This document shows positions 13,950 through 23,191 of a stretch of 27,989 bases of DNA, in pieces. Positions within the stretch are counted from its first letter, which is position 1, and each line of letters begins with the position of its first letter. The DNA is from a virus. The notes under the pieces are model-generated. The model was not told the origin of the DNA and did not search any database. It saw nothing but the letters and a program-made list of their open reading frames with translations. The position numbers and the translations under genes were made by a program. The DNA lies in the IMG/VR virus record IMGVR_UViG_3300030107_006634, positions 1-27,989 of that record; one strand, given 5' to 3'.

Positions 13950-15194
13950 ATGAATAAATTATTGGGTAACATACAAGGATGGATAGAAGGAGGTTATGCT
14001 GGAAACCATCTACAGAATGATCTTTCTAGTTCTGCTGAATTTGCAAAAACATATTCTGGAAGAGAATTTTCAGTATTCGTAGCAGAAGATGGTAGTTCAG
14101 GTAACGCTAAGATTGGAACATTTAACACAACCAATTCAGATTTTCAGCAATTTGACGTAGAAGGGATTACTCTACCAACATTCACTCCAGACCAAGAGTT
14201 TGAAATGCGTTCTGGAACTGGTAGAGTTGCACAGTTTGAATCTATGTATAATAATAGTAAAGGAGTTGTAACTGAATTTACTTTATCTGGAAGGCTTGAC
14301 CTTAATACTCTTGCGATATTAATGCAAAATGTAACTGCAACAGCAGTTACAACAGATGAATCTGCTGAAGCTGATGCTCAAAATGTAGTGTTAATTTCAG
14401 GTGGTGGTGCTTACTCACCTACTCACTTAGAGCATGATGCTGCTGTTGCTGCTGATGCTTTTAACAAAACATTATCTGTATATTTTAAAGCGCCAGAAGA
14501 AGCGAACTCTTATCAGTTTACTGGGTGCGTATGTACCTCTTTCCAGATCTCAGGAGACATGGGGACTGCGAGTGGAAGATTTGATTATAGTGCAACATTT
14601 CAAACAGGCTACGCTCCTACGAAGGGGTCAAGAACTATGTCTGGATATGGAACTATAGGTAGTAACGTATTTATGACAGATTTGTCAAAAAGATACATGA
14701 ATATGATAAACGTAGATTCTTCTGGGAATGATTATTATAAAATGACACCTATTTTTAATTCAATGTCTTTTACTATTGAATCTCCAAGCGTTATGTTGGG
14801 TTCTCAAGGGACAAATAATGAGCCAGAGGTTATAGCAAGAGCAGTACCTGAGCTTAATATCACATTTGGTGGGTCTTTAAAATATGATACAGATACAGAT
14901 AAATTGCTTGAGGCTCACAGAGATGCAGGAGAAGGGTCTTTCATACAGTTCTTTGGAGCAACACATGATCCTGATTCAAGCGCAGCAATTTCAACTAGTG
15001 CAATATTCCCACAAGACCTTGCCTTTGAAGATAACGATGCGCATGGCTTAGGGATACTATTCCATAAAGCTAAACTAATTAGTGCTGCTGTTGGAAGTGG
15101 AGATGTTGCAACGCTTGACTTTGAAGCAAAAGTAGTTGATGCAGGCTCAACTTACGAAGTTCTACAAGTTGCAGTTGGTGATACTAATACATAA
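13950..15194 (+). CDS. Major tail (tube) protein candidate
   Basis: A 414-residue beta-rich protein with a strong ribosome binding site (AAAGGAGA before ATG 13950). Typical tube-protein features are FDVEGITLPTFTPDQEFEM near the N-terminus and the repeated strands EFTLSGRLDLNTLAILMQN, SFQISGDMGTASGRFDYSAT and LNITFGGSLKYDTDTD. Position before the chaperone pair and tape measure is the expected place for the tail tube gene in long-tailed phages. It is larger than most tube proteins, so an added decoration domain is possible. No sheath-like protein precedes it, which supports a non-contractile tail. Confidence 0.7.
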   Translation: MNKLLGNIQGWIEGGYAGNHLQNDLSSSAEFAKTYSGREFSVFVAEDGSSGNAKIGTFNTTNSDFQQFDVEGITLPTFTPDQEFEMRSGTGRVAQFESMYNNSKGVVTEFTLSGRLDLNTLAILMQNVTATAVTTDESAEADAQNVVLISGGGAYSPTHLEHDAAVAADAFNKTLSVYFKAPEEANSYQFTGCVCTSFQISGDMGTASGRFDYSATFQTGYAPTKGSRTMSGYGTIGSNVFMTDLSKRYMNMINVDSSGNDYYKMTPIFNSMSFTIESPSVMLGSQGTNNEPEVIARAVPELNITFGGSLKYDTDTDKLLEAHRDAGEGSFIQFFGATHDPDSSAAISTSAIFPQDLAFEDNDAHGLGILFHKAKLISAAVGSGDVATLDFEAKVVDAGSTYEVLQVAVGDTNT

Positions 15195-15206
15195 TAAGGG
15201 CTAAAT

Positions 15207-15389
15207 ATGAAATATTATAAAGTAAGGAATCAAATAAGAGTTAGAATTGTTGCAGATGAGGATGTAGATTTAGTCCCATCTCATTGGGTTGATGTTAGTG
15301 ATATCCAAGTACCAAGGAGTGGCGACAAGCCTAATGTTAAATTTGATAGGCCTAAGCCTAAAAAAGTAAAAAAGAAACAAAAAAAATAA
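15207..15389 (+). CDS. 60-residue protein with lysine-rich tail
   Basis: A small gene right after the tail tube gene, with AAGGG upstream. The product begins MKYYKVRNQIRVRIVADED and ends KPKKVKKKQKK. The first 40 residues are probably a small beta structure with the motif SHWVDV. Compare the 57-residue protein after the capsid gene (MLYYKRKDG ... KKKEKKKSDS): both follow the gene for a major virion protein, begin with a YYK motif and end in lysines. No known family motif is visible and the function is unknown. Confidence 0.65.
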   Translation: MKYYKVRNQIRVRIVADEDVDLVPSHWVDVSDIQVPRSGDKPNVKFDRPKPKKVKKKQKK

Positions 15390-15404
15390 AAAGAGGGAAT
15401 AACT

Positions 15405-15686
15405 ATGGAATTTAAAACTAAATCTGGTAAAAAGGTTGTATTTAAAGATGTATCTATTGACGAGCAAGATATGCTCTTAGATTCTGTTGAGTATAATTAT
15501 GATGAGAATGGCAATGTAGGTGCATTTAAAATGCTTAATACTACAATAACAAAGTGGCTTAGAACTGGATTAAAAGGAGATACTTCTGATAAATTCTTAA
15601 AAACACTTTCTATAGAAGATAGAACAGAAATATTTTTAGGATTACAGAAATATATAATGGTGGGGGAAGAGAAAGCCTCCAAGTAG
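15405..15686 (+). CDS. Tail assembly chaperone, upstream ORF (gpG-like)
   Basis: A 93-residue protein starting MEFKTKSGKKVVFKDVS, after GAGGG. It stands between the tail tube and tape measure genes, the fixed position of the gpG/gpGT tail chaperones in long-tailed phages. These bind the tape measure protein and recruit tube subunits, and are normally made as a short form and a -1 frameshifted long form. The helical C-terminal half (KMLNTTITKWLRTGLKGD, RTEIFLGLQKYIM) fits. A slippery sequence and stem-loop near its 3' end (15662-15719) link it to the next ORF. Only short runs of sequence resemble known chaperones, so position and the frameshift signal carry the call. Confidence 0.75.
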   Translation: MEFKTKSGKKVVFKDVSIDEQDMLLDSVEYNYDENGNVGAFKMLNTTITKWLRTGLKGDTSDKFLKTLSIEDRTEIFLGLQKYIMVGEEKASK

Positions 15687-15719
15687 AACTCAATGTAATG
15701 GTTGAGCAGTGTGGAGGCT
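15662..15719 (+). promoter_or_regulatory. Candidate programmed -1 ribosomal frameshift signal
   Basis: The zero-frame codons GTG GGG GAA contain G-GGG-GAA at 15662-15668. After a 5-nt spacer comes a nested stem-loop: AGCCTCCA (15674-15681) pairs with TGGAGGCT (15712-15719), and inside it CTCAA (15689-15693) pairs with TTGAG (15702-15706). The -1 frame has no stop from 15623 to 16108, so a slip would fuse the two chaperone ORFs. P-site pairing is kept exactly on slipping; A-site GAA to GGA is imperfect. The stem covers the zero-frame UAG and puts ATG 15698 in the loop. A weaker alternative is A-TTT-TTA at 15632-15638. Confidence 0.65.
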
Positions 15720-16108
15720 GCAAATTTCATAGTTATCCTTACGAGGCGCAACTACCTGTTATGGTTAATGGCGAGTATGAGACTCGAACATTTACTTGCG
15801 ATGAAGATGTTTGGGATGTTGTTGATTTAATTATTGAAGAAACTAAGGAAATGAGCTTGAAACAAAATAAAGATTTTAGTATAGCTAGTTCTGTAAAATC
15901 TCAACTCCCATTCTTTGCTTGCAATGATATCGTATATGACAAGCAGTGCCAAAAAGATATTCAAAGATATATATACTCAGAAAACTTTGGGATACAGCCA
16001 TATAGTGGATCTTATGGTGACCAACCATGTAGATGGGTGCAAAAATCTTTTGTAATTAAAAAAGCATTAAATAAAGTTCAACAAAAGGCAATAAAAGATG
16101 TCAAATAA
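15665..16108 (+). CDS. Tail assembly chaperone, frameshift extension (gpT-like)
   Basis: This open frame lies in the -1 frame relative to the preceding gene and reaches 16108. It may be read as a fusion (about 233 residues in total) after frameshifting near 15665, or from ATG 15698 as a free 136-residue protein (MVEQCGGCKFHSYPYEAQLP). No Shine-Dalgarno sequence precedes ATG 15698, which favours fusion. The part has seven cysteines, including CGGC (5-8 from that ATG), C35, and later cysteines near FACNDIVYDKQC and QPCRW, so it may bind metal or form a knot. Cysteine-rich gpT extensions are unusual. It overlaps the tape measure start by 11 nt. Confidence 0.6.
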   Translation, partial: GRESLQVELNVMVEQCGGCKFHSYPYEAQLPVMVNGEYETRTFTCDEDVWDVVDLIIEETKEMSLKQNKDFSIASSVKSQLPFFACNDIVYDKQCQKDIQRYIYSENFGIQPYSGSYGDQPCRWVQKSFVIKKALNKVQQKAIKDVK

Positions 16109-18197
16109 TACCATCACAGTAAAGTTTAAACCTGAAGGCGATAAGGCTTTAAAGGCTGCAATAAATTCTTTAGCAGCAGCTCAAAAAAAATACGAACAAG
16201 GCGTACATCTTGTAGAGCAAAGAGTTTCTAGTAATACGAAAACCCATAGGTCACACTCAAAAATTCTTGATAGTTTAAAAGGTAAATTTGCTGTTCTAAG
16301 AAACAGTCTTCTTTTATACGCTTTTGGATATGGGATATTAAAGAAAAGTATAGGTGGGGTAATTTCTTCTTATGCAGAACAGCAACTAGCAGAAAAAAAG
16401 CTAGAGCAAGCCCTAGGAAGAACTAGTAGTGCATTGTTAAGCCACGCATCTGCATTGCAAGGAGTGACTACATTTGGAGATGAAACGATTATATCTGCTC
16501 AAGCATTACTTGCTGCGTTTGTTGATGACGAGCAACAATTAAAAAGAGCAACTATAGCGACATTAGATTTAGCAGCAGCTAAGGGAATGGACTTAGCATC
16601 AGCAGCAGACCTTGTAGGAAAAACATTAGGGTCGTCAACTAATTCTCTGTCAAGATATGGAATTGAGGTTGAAGGGGCTGTTGGTTCTACGCAAAGATTA
16701 GATACTCTTACTAGAAATATATCAAATACTTTTGGTGGTCAAGCTAAAGCTCAGGCAGAAACTTTATCTGGAAGTATACAGCAAATGCAAAATTCAATGG
16801 GAGATGCAGCAGAACTTATGGGGCAAGTTCTTGAGCCTGCAATGCTTGTGGTGGTCGACTTACTTAGTTCAGCAGCAGAAGCTGCTATATCATTTATGAG
16901 AGGATTAACTGAGACTCCTTTAGAATCAACAATAAGAGAACTTGAAGCTTTAAATATTGAAGCAGAGTCTTTAATGCAATTAAAAAATATACAATTAAAT
17001 AAAGAAATAAGAATTTTAAACGCAGAGATAGAAAAAGTTAATACTGAAATGTTAACTCAGGAAGATATACAAACTAGGCTGAACAAAATAACATCAGAAA
17101 GAAATGATGTGTTAACTGAGCTTGGCAAAAAACAAGCAGAAGTGAGCGAAGATGCTTTGAGTGATGTAAAAATGCAAGTAGCTAGTGTCCAAGATAGGCA
17201 CATGAGAGAAAGAGAGCTAATGGAAGATGGTAATTCTACAAGGGCAGATTTCGCAGCTTCAGAAAAAAGAGAGAGAGAAACAATAGCAGCTATATATGAA
17301 AATTTTTACAAAAACCGAGGCGATGCTGAGGCTACTAGGCTTCTTGAGCTAGACAAAGAAGAAGAAAAATTACTAGAAATTGCCTCGATATTAGCTCAAA
17401 GATTAGGATTAGAGGCTCAAATAACTGGCCTAAACGATAGAGGAACTGGATCTGGAGGTGCTGACAGTAGGACATCTCAAGAAATAGAATTAAACTCAAA
17501 ACTAAGAGAGTCTCTTATAGAACTAAGGGCTGAAAGAGGCGAAATCAGCAGAGTTAAAGAAGAAGAGCTTTTAATGGATTCTCAAATTTTAGCGATGCAG
17601 CAACTTGTTCAACAAGGACACAAAGATCAAATAGATTTAACTATCTTAGAAAATGAAATGGAGTTAAAATCAATTCAAATAAAGAAACAAAAACAAAAAG
17701 TTCAAGCAGATGTAACAAAGCAAATAATATCAGATACTATAAAGTTAGGGCAGTTGTTGGCTAAAGATGAAAAAGATCAAAAAAAGCTTGCCTTTGCTGG
17801 TGCGATGGTTGATGTTGTCGCTGCTTCTTTAGCTACTTTTAGGAAAGTTTCAGAGATAATGCTACCTCCAGCACCTCAAATTGCTGCTTTAGCACAGTTT
17901 GGCATAGGATCAGCAATAGCATTTAAAATGAATGAATTTGAACAAGGTGGACTTGTAGGTGGTAGAAGACATAGCCAAGGAGGCACAATTATAGAGGCAG
18001 AGCGTGGAGAGTATGTTATGAGCCGAAATGCTGTAGATTCTATTGGTGTTGATAATTTAGATGCTATGAATCAAGGTGGCGCTGGGACATCAATCGTAAT
18101 AAACAATCCTATAATTTCTTCTGAATTTGTAGAAACAGAATTACCTGAGCTAATTGCAGAGGCAGTTAGAAAAGGTGCAGACTTTGGGATGTCATGA
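16098..18197 (+). CDS. Tape measure protein
   Basis: A 699-residue protein following the chaperones. The N-terminal third has a hydrophobic stretch (FAVLRNSLLLYAFGYGILKK, about 63-85) and the SAADLVGKTLGSSTNSLSRY pattern of tape measure proteins. Long helical coiled-coil segments (about 280-360 and 470-560) follow. The C-terminal part has a hydrophobic region (FAGAMVDVVAASLATFRK) and the common phage motif FEQGGLVGGRRHSQGG ... AERGEYVMSRNAVDSIG (about 612-650). It sets tail length and is ejected with DNA; at roughly 0.15 nm per residue the tail would be near 105 nm. The start overlaps the chaperone end by 11 nt, and its stop overlaps the next ATG as ATGA. Confidence 0.88.
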   Translation: MSNNTITVKFKPEGDKALKAAINSLAAAQKKYEQGVHLVEQRVSSNTKTHRSHSKILDSLKGKFAVLRNSLLLYAFGYGILKKSIGGVISSYAEQQLAEKKLEQALGRTSSALLSHASALQGVTTFGDETIISAQALLAAFVDDEQQLKRATIATLDLAAAKGMDLASAADLVGKTLGSSTNSLSRYGIEVEGAVGSTQRLDTLTRNISNTFGGQAKAQAETLSGSIQQMQNSMGDAAELMGQVLEPAMLVVVDLLSSAAEAAISFMRGLTETPLESTIRELEALNIEAESLMQLKNIQLNKEIRILNAEIEKVNTEMLTQEDIQTRLNKITSERNDVLTELGKKQAEVSEDALSDVKMQVASVQDRHMRERELMEDGNSTRADFAASEKRERETIAAIYENFYKNRGDAEATRLLELDKEEEKLLEIASILAQRLGLEAQITGLNDRGTGSGGADSRTSQEIELNSKLRESLIELRAERGEISRVKEEELLMDSQILAMQQLVQQGHKDQIDLTILENEMELKSIQIKKQKQKVQADVTKQIISDTIKLGQLLAKDEKDQKKLAFAGAMVDVVAASLATFRKVSEIMLPPAPQIAALAQFGIGSAIAFKMNEFEQGGLVGGRRHSQGGTIIEAERGEYVMSRNAVDSIGVDNLDAMNQGGAGTSIVINNPIISSEFVETELPELIAEAVRKGADFGMS

Positions 18198-21100
18198 TAG
18201 ATGTAACTAATAAAATGAGAAGGGATTTAATTGACGATGTAAGCGCATTTGATATTATGGCTGTAATATCTTCTGCGACTGAAACTTTTTACATATCAAC
18301 AAGAGAACAATATTTTGAAGGTAATTTTTACGAAGACTACGACCTCAATATAGGGAGTCTAAAAGAATCAATAAATTTCAAAACAAAAAAAATAAAAATA
18401 TCTTCAACAAGCGTAACACTAAATAACTTTGAAAAGGATGGACTTAGATTTACAGATAGGGCGAAACATGGATTACTCAATGCAACTGTAGATATTTATT
18501 TAAAGACAGCAACCTGTGATAACCTATCAGATTGTGCTAAGATAGCTATGCTAAAAGTAGCTAGGTTTAATCAAGACCCACAAAAAGTAACATTGAAATG
18601 TGAGGAATACTTGTCAAATGCACTACAAACTGAACTTCCTAGAAAAGAAACCACCTTATTTTCTGAAGATAACGATTCAAATTACTTAAATGCTAAAACT
18701 CAAGAGATATATAACAACCAAAGAGTGCCAATCTTATATGGTCATTTAGAAGAAGCGCCAGCAATATCATATATGCCTATTGGTACAGGGCAAATAAGAA
18801 TAATCCCAGATTTAGTTGCAGGTGTTGGAATAAAAGATATGCCAAACCCTGCTATCTCAACTGACGTTGGTATAGAAACAGATAGTAATTTTGGTGGAGT
18901 AAAAGTTACTCAGTTGATAGATCAAGATGTTTTAACTATAAAACTAGGAGATGCTGGGGCTAGAGTATACAAGCATATCCCAAGGCAAGCCAATGATAAA
19001 ATTTTAAGGAGTCCATTTGATAGGCAATTTGATGTAAGAAATGAATCTGAGCTTAATTTTGTTGACTTTTACACAGAAAGAATTGATGCGAAAGACGTTT
19101 CTCCATTTTTAGAGCAAGGCGCTTTACTCGTGGGAGAGCTATCAAAATTAACAAATGCTGTAGCACATCATAATGTATATGCTGTTGATGCGTATCGTGA
19201 TACTGCAAATGAATACTTTAGATTTAATCTTAACAACAATATAAATAATTTAGATTTCTCTAATTCAGATTTATTTACAGAAGTATGCGCCAAGTGGGGT
19301 GATGTTTCAAATTTTAATGGCAGTTCACCTAACAATATCCCTTATTCGCAAAGAATAGTCGGAGGAGAAGAGGTGTCAGTCCACCTTGGTGGTTCTGGAG
19401 CTGGATCAGAAGGTGACCATTATCTACAAAGCAATCCTTGTATAGATTTTCAGTTCGAGGAAATGAAATGCGATTCTGATATTTTTAAAGACAACAAAGG
19501 AATAGAAGCTCCATCTGATTACAATTTAATTACTTTTGCACAAGTGCATCATGGGTGGGATGACGCTCAGTATCAAGGTTATTATGGATATCAGCCTAAA
19601 TTAGCTTGGTGTTTTTTCCCTGGAAAAGCAGACCAAACTTTCGGTAATGCCCTCTCTTTTAAAACTAGCTTCACAGAAGACGAGAAAGACGAATATTTTC
19701 AAAGTGAAAACCCTCTAGGGTTTCATCCAAACGTATTAAATGGTGCTGTAGCAGACTTTGAATTTGATCCAGAAGAATATAGTGAAGAAGAAATTTTAGA
19801 AAAAAATACTTATGAAGGGCTAAACGATAAAGCTGGAACGTCTTCTAATGGATACTATTATAAACAACAAAAAGTTCCATCAAGAATAGCGCCAATGCTA
19901 TTAATGTCAACACGAAATTATGTTGGGACTACTTACATATCTAATACGACCTATGATGCGTATCCAATAATTGATTACAGACATTGCTTTAATTATCCAT
20001 TAAATGATAGCAACGATAAAGATATAAACCAATGGAGGAATAGGAGTGGATGGGTTTCTTCTTATTCTATGCACGATACAAGATCTGTGTTGCTTAATTT
20101 TGTTCCTTTCAGTGGCAGCACTACTGACGATGATGCTTTTAATGACATTAACTATATAGATATGGATTTTTATGCAGAATTTGCAGGTATGCTAATTAGA
20201 AGAACTTGGTTTCAAAAAGATGCTTTTAATAAAAAGTTTTTCTTGAACGCTAAAGGAAGATACGACAACTATCTTCCTAATCCAGAAAATAGAATATGGA
20301 GGGTAGATAATGCTATTCTTACTGCAATATCTAAAAATAAAAGACCATCTGGAGATGAGGGAGATTTTGGAAATAGTACTACAGCTATAACACAAAATGA
20401 TTCACTACTAAGGTATGTATTAGACTACATCGGCAATAAAAAACTTAAATATAGAGAACAAGGGGATTATTCTTCGGAGATAATGTTAAAATTATTCTTC
20501 GAGCCAGATGGTAGCGACTCATTGGCAGATTCTCTGTTAGAAGGGGAAATTGACTACGTTTTTGATTTAGAGCTAAATCAATTTACAAGCACGATACAAA
20601 TAGGAGTTCTTGCTGCATACCCATTTCAAATAAGTGGAACTTTGTTTAGGCAAAATAGCCCTTATTATGAACAGTATGGGACATATAACGATTTAACTGA
20701 AGATGTTGATGTCCAATGTAAAAATATTAGTTTAGTATATTGCAGGAAAAATATAGATGTTAATGGTAATGTTACAAGTATAGATGAAGTCGAAGAAATT
20801 GTTGATTTCACAGAAGAAGTCCCAGATAATGATGAGTTTACTAGATTTAGGTTAAAAAGCGAAGATATAAGCCCAGCAAAAAAATTAATAACAATTCCAA
20901 AGAGTATAGCTAAAGATTTACTTGTAAGAGAATTGCAAGTACCATCAAGCCAATTTATAACAAAAAATACAAATGATTCTCAATATAGTTTAAGTTTTTC
21001 CTTGCATGAGCCACAGAGAACAGTAGATGTTTTACAGAAAATATGTGAAAATTCTAATTCTTACTATAAGACTTCTATAAAAAATTCAGTCCCTACTTTT

Positions 21101-23191
21101 ATAGGGATTACAGATAATTATATTAGCGCAGATAAGACTATATATGTTGACTATATGGAGTCTTATAAATTCAGCAAAACTAAAATAGAAGATTTGGCGA
21201 TTAAATGTAGGGTGAAATATGGCTATGATTACATTGCAGAAGAGTATAAAAATATTACTGAAGAAAGAATAGTTCCGAATATAGAAAATTACAAAAATTA
21301 CTATGGATTGACTGACAGCCAAATAGATGGAGAAGATTTTTTATTAGAGCATGAAGCTCCATATATACAAGATTCACAGACAGCGCTTCTATTGAGAAAT
21401 CATTTGCATGAGCTACACAAGAACCAACATACTATTGTAGATTTTAAATTAAACTTATCTCAAGGATTTGACTTAGAGGTAGGAGATATCGTTGATTTTA
21501 AAACTATAGGAAGTGATGAGTATAAATCATTCTTTTCTCCCTATGGAGTAGACATTATGGCTGTCACAGGTCTTCCTATGTTACCAGATATTATAGGAGA
21601 CCAACAAGCAGTTCTTCCATACTTTATGCTAACAGACGTAACAAAAACAATGAATGGTGTATCTGTTAGGGCAATTCAAATGCACGACTTATCAGGAGCA
21701 GTTGCAGTCCCTGGAGAGCAAGACGAACCTGATGCTCCACAAGTTTTAATTGGCGATGTTGATAATGATGGAGAGGCTTATACTATCAATGACTTCCGAT
21801 TATTATACGATTTTGTTATGGAGGATGGGGTTTTAGACGAACAACAACTTTTAAATGCAGATATAGCTGGTGAAGGTGATGGGAATGTAGATGTTTTAGA
21901 TCTTATGGATTTTGTTGCTAATGTAAAGAATGACATGGGAGATGCTTTTCTTCCTGGAGATGCAAATCTTGATGGGGTTGTTACTGAGGAAGACATAGAA
22001 TTAGTTCAAAGCTATATAGATAATCCAAACACTTCTGAACTTACAATGGCAGGCTTTATAAATGCAGATATGGATGAAAACTTTATAATTAATGAGGTTG
22101 ATATAGAAGCGATTGATGCGCTACTCCCTCCAGATGAAGCCGAAGCTACAGGTCAACTTTTAATTGATACTACAAATGACAATGGATATGGAGCTATAAC
22201 TTTAGGATATACTAATAATGAGATTGCAATTACTTTTTTGAAAGCTGTTAATATTGATGCAGGCGACTATGAGTTGGAAGATTTTTTGCTAGACCTAGAA
22301 AATAACGACCTTACTTTGGTTGGCACTAATATAACTTTTCAGCCACTTTTTACAGGTGAATTAGATTATACCAATGGAGACATTATTAATATCACATACC
22401 CTTGGTTAGAAGCAGCAGGAGATTATACTATAAATGCTATAGAATACAACACTTCATTTGGTGGACTTTATACCTTTCGTTTAGATGCAAGTGGGATAGA
22501 TAGTACAGGCTTAACAGATTTGGGTACTACCCAAGGTATTGGTGGAACAAATGACGTTAATGTAAAAATATATGGAACTCCAGAGACAATATTTGTCCCA
22601 GACCCAGATGGAGATGGATATGTTGAGCTTTTATCTACTAGGCATTATTATGAGCAAAATGGTTATGATAGCTATATGCCAGCTTCTTATACATATTCAA
22701 GTGGAGCGCAACTTCAAGGTTTGGATAATAGTGAAATGATAATTACAGGTAATAATAATACAATTCTTCCAAATGCTACATTTCCTGAACTTAGAGGTGA
22801 AGCTTCTGACTTAATAGTAAATGGTGCGCAGACATATTATAGATTAAATTTTACCTTTAATGAAGAGCGTGCAAATCTGACTAGCCAAACTCTTACCGAT
22901 GATGAATTGACTATAATAAATAATTGGCTGCAATTAAATGGATGTTACGCTAGGCTCAGTGGTTCTAATGCTAATTTCATGAGGTTTAATTGGGGTACTC
23001 TTCTAAATCCAGATGGTGGAGATACAGAATATGATTGGTTTCCAGATTTTAATGTAGGGTTACTTCAATTATATCCTTCAGAAGCAGGAGGATTCAATTT
23101 AACAATAAACGCTGATAATCTTCAATTAGTGCCTTCAATTAGAGATTTTCTTATTTTAACTATAGAATATCCACTGGATTACAATGAGTAA
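18194..23191 (+). CDS. Giant tail-tip protein with dockerin-like calcium-binding repeats
   Basis: A 1665-residue protein, by far the largest in the window, placed directly after the tape measure (ATGA overlap), where distal-tail, hub and tip functions are encoded. The first 1180 residues include hub-like segments (LHEPQRTVDVLQKICENS, LEVGDIVDFKTIGSDEYK) typical of tail-associated proteins of marine siphoviruses. Residues about 1187-1313 hold four dockerin-type calcium loops (D1188, D1223, D1256 and D1292 as first residues). The remaining 350 residues are a beta-rich part with a PDPDGDGYVE acidic loop, probably a receptor-binding or carbohydrate-contacting domain. The distal tail role is inferred from order; the calcium loops are seen directly. 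No peptidase or lysozyme motif was found. Confidence 0.75.
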   Translation: MIDVTNKMRRDLIDDVSAFDIMAVISSATETFYISTREQYFEGNFYEDYDLNIGSLKESINFKTKKIKISSTSVTLNNFEKDGLRFTDRAKHGLLNATVDIYLKTATCDNLSDCAKIAMLKVARFNQDPQKVTLKCEEYLSNALQTELPRKETTLFSEDNDSNYLNAKTQEIYNNQRVPILYGHLEEAPAISYMPIGTGQIRIIPDLVAGVGIKDMPNPAISTDVGIETDSNFGGVKVTQLIDQDVLTIKLGDAGARVYKHIPRQANDKILRSPFDRQFDVRNESELNFVDFYTERIDAKDVSPFLEQGALLVGELSKLTNAVAHHNVYAVDAYRDTANEYFRFNLNNNINNLDFSNSDLFTEVCAKWGDVSNFNGSSPNNIPYSQRIVGGEEVSVHLGGSGAGSEGDHYLQSNPCIDFQFEEMKCDSDIFKDNKGIEAPSDYNLITFAQVHHGWDDAQYQGYYGYQPKLAWCFFPGKADQTFGNALSFKTSFTEDEKDEYFQSENPLGFHPNVLNGAVADFEFDPEEYSEEEILEKNTYEGLNDKAGTSSNGYYYKQQKVPSRIAPMLLMSTRNYVGTTYISNTTYDAYPIIDYRHCFNYPLNDSNDKDINQWRNRSGWVSSYSMHDTRSVLLNFVPFSGSTTDDDAFNDINYIDMDFYAEFAGMLIRRTWFQKDAFNKKFFLNAKGRYDNYLPNPENRIWRVDNAILTAISKNKRPSGDEGDFGNSTTAITQNDSLLRYVLDYIGNKKLKYREQGDYSSEIMLKLFFEPDGSDSLADSLLEGEIDYVFDLELNQFTSTIQIGVLAAYPFQISGTLFRQNSPYYEQYGTYNDLTEDVDVQCKNISLVYCRKNIDVNGNVTSIDEVEEIVDFTEEVPDNDEFTRFRLKSEDISPAKKLITIPKSIAKDLLVRELQVPSSQFITKNTNDSQYSLSFSLHEPQRTVDVLQKICENSNSYYKTSIKNSVPTFIGITDNYISADKTIYVDYMESYKFSKTKIEDLAIKCRVKYGYDYIAEEYKNITEERIVPNIENYKNYYGLTDSQIDGEDFLLEHEAPYIQDSQTALLLRNHLHELHKNQHTIVDFKLNLSQGFDLEVGDIVDFKTIGSDEYKSFFSPYGVDIMAVTGLPMLPDIIGDQQAVLPYFMLTDVTKTMNGVSVRAIQMHDLSGAVAVPGEQDEPDAPQVLIGDVDNDGEAYTINDFRLLYDFVMEDGVLDEQQLLNADIAGEGDGNVDVLDLMDFVANVKNDMGDAFLPGDANLDGVVTEEDIELVQSYIDNPNTSELTMAGFINADMDENFIINEVDIEAIDALLPPDEAEATGQLLIDTTNDNGYGAITLGYTNNEIAITFLKAVNIDAGDYELEDFLLDLENNDLTLVGTNITFQPLFTGELDYTNGDIINITYPWLEAAGDYTINAIEYNTSFGGLYTFRLDASGIDSTGLTDLGTTQGIGGTNDVNVKIYGTPETIFVPDPDGDGYVELLSTRHYYEQNGYDSYMPASYTYSSGAQLQGLDNSEMIITGNNNTILPNATFPELRGEASDLIVNGAQTYYRLNFTFNEERANLTSQTLTDDELTIINNWLQLNGCYARLSGSNANFMRFNWGTLLNPDGGDTEYDWFPDFNVGLLQLYPSEAGGFNLTINADNLQLVPSIRDFLILTIEYPLDYNE
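21752..22132 (+). other. Dockerin-like domain region (four F-hand loops) within the tail-tip gene
   Basis: Encoded loops: GDVDNDGEAYTINDF (residue 1187 on; one extra residue), ADIAGEGDGNVDVLDL (1222 on; expanded), GDANLDGVVTEEDI (1255 on; D1256, N1258, D1260, G1261, D1267, a perfect type I F-hand) and ADMDENFIINEVDI (1291 on; D, D, N, D in order). Each is followed by a short helix (LLYDFV, MDFVANV, LVQSYI, EAIDALL), so they make two paired modules of the type I dockerin plan. Dockerins bind calcium and usually dock onto cohesin partners. No cohesin is recognisable in the window. Confidence 0.75.
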
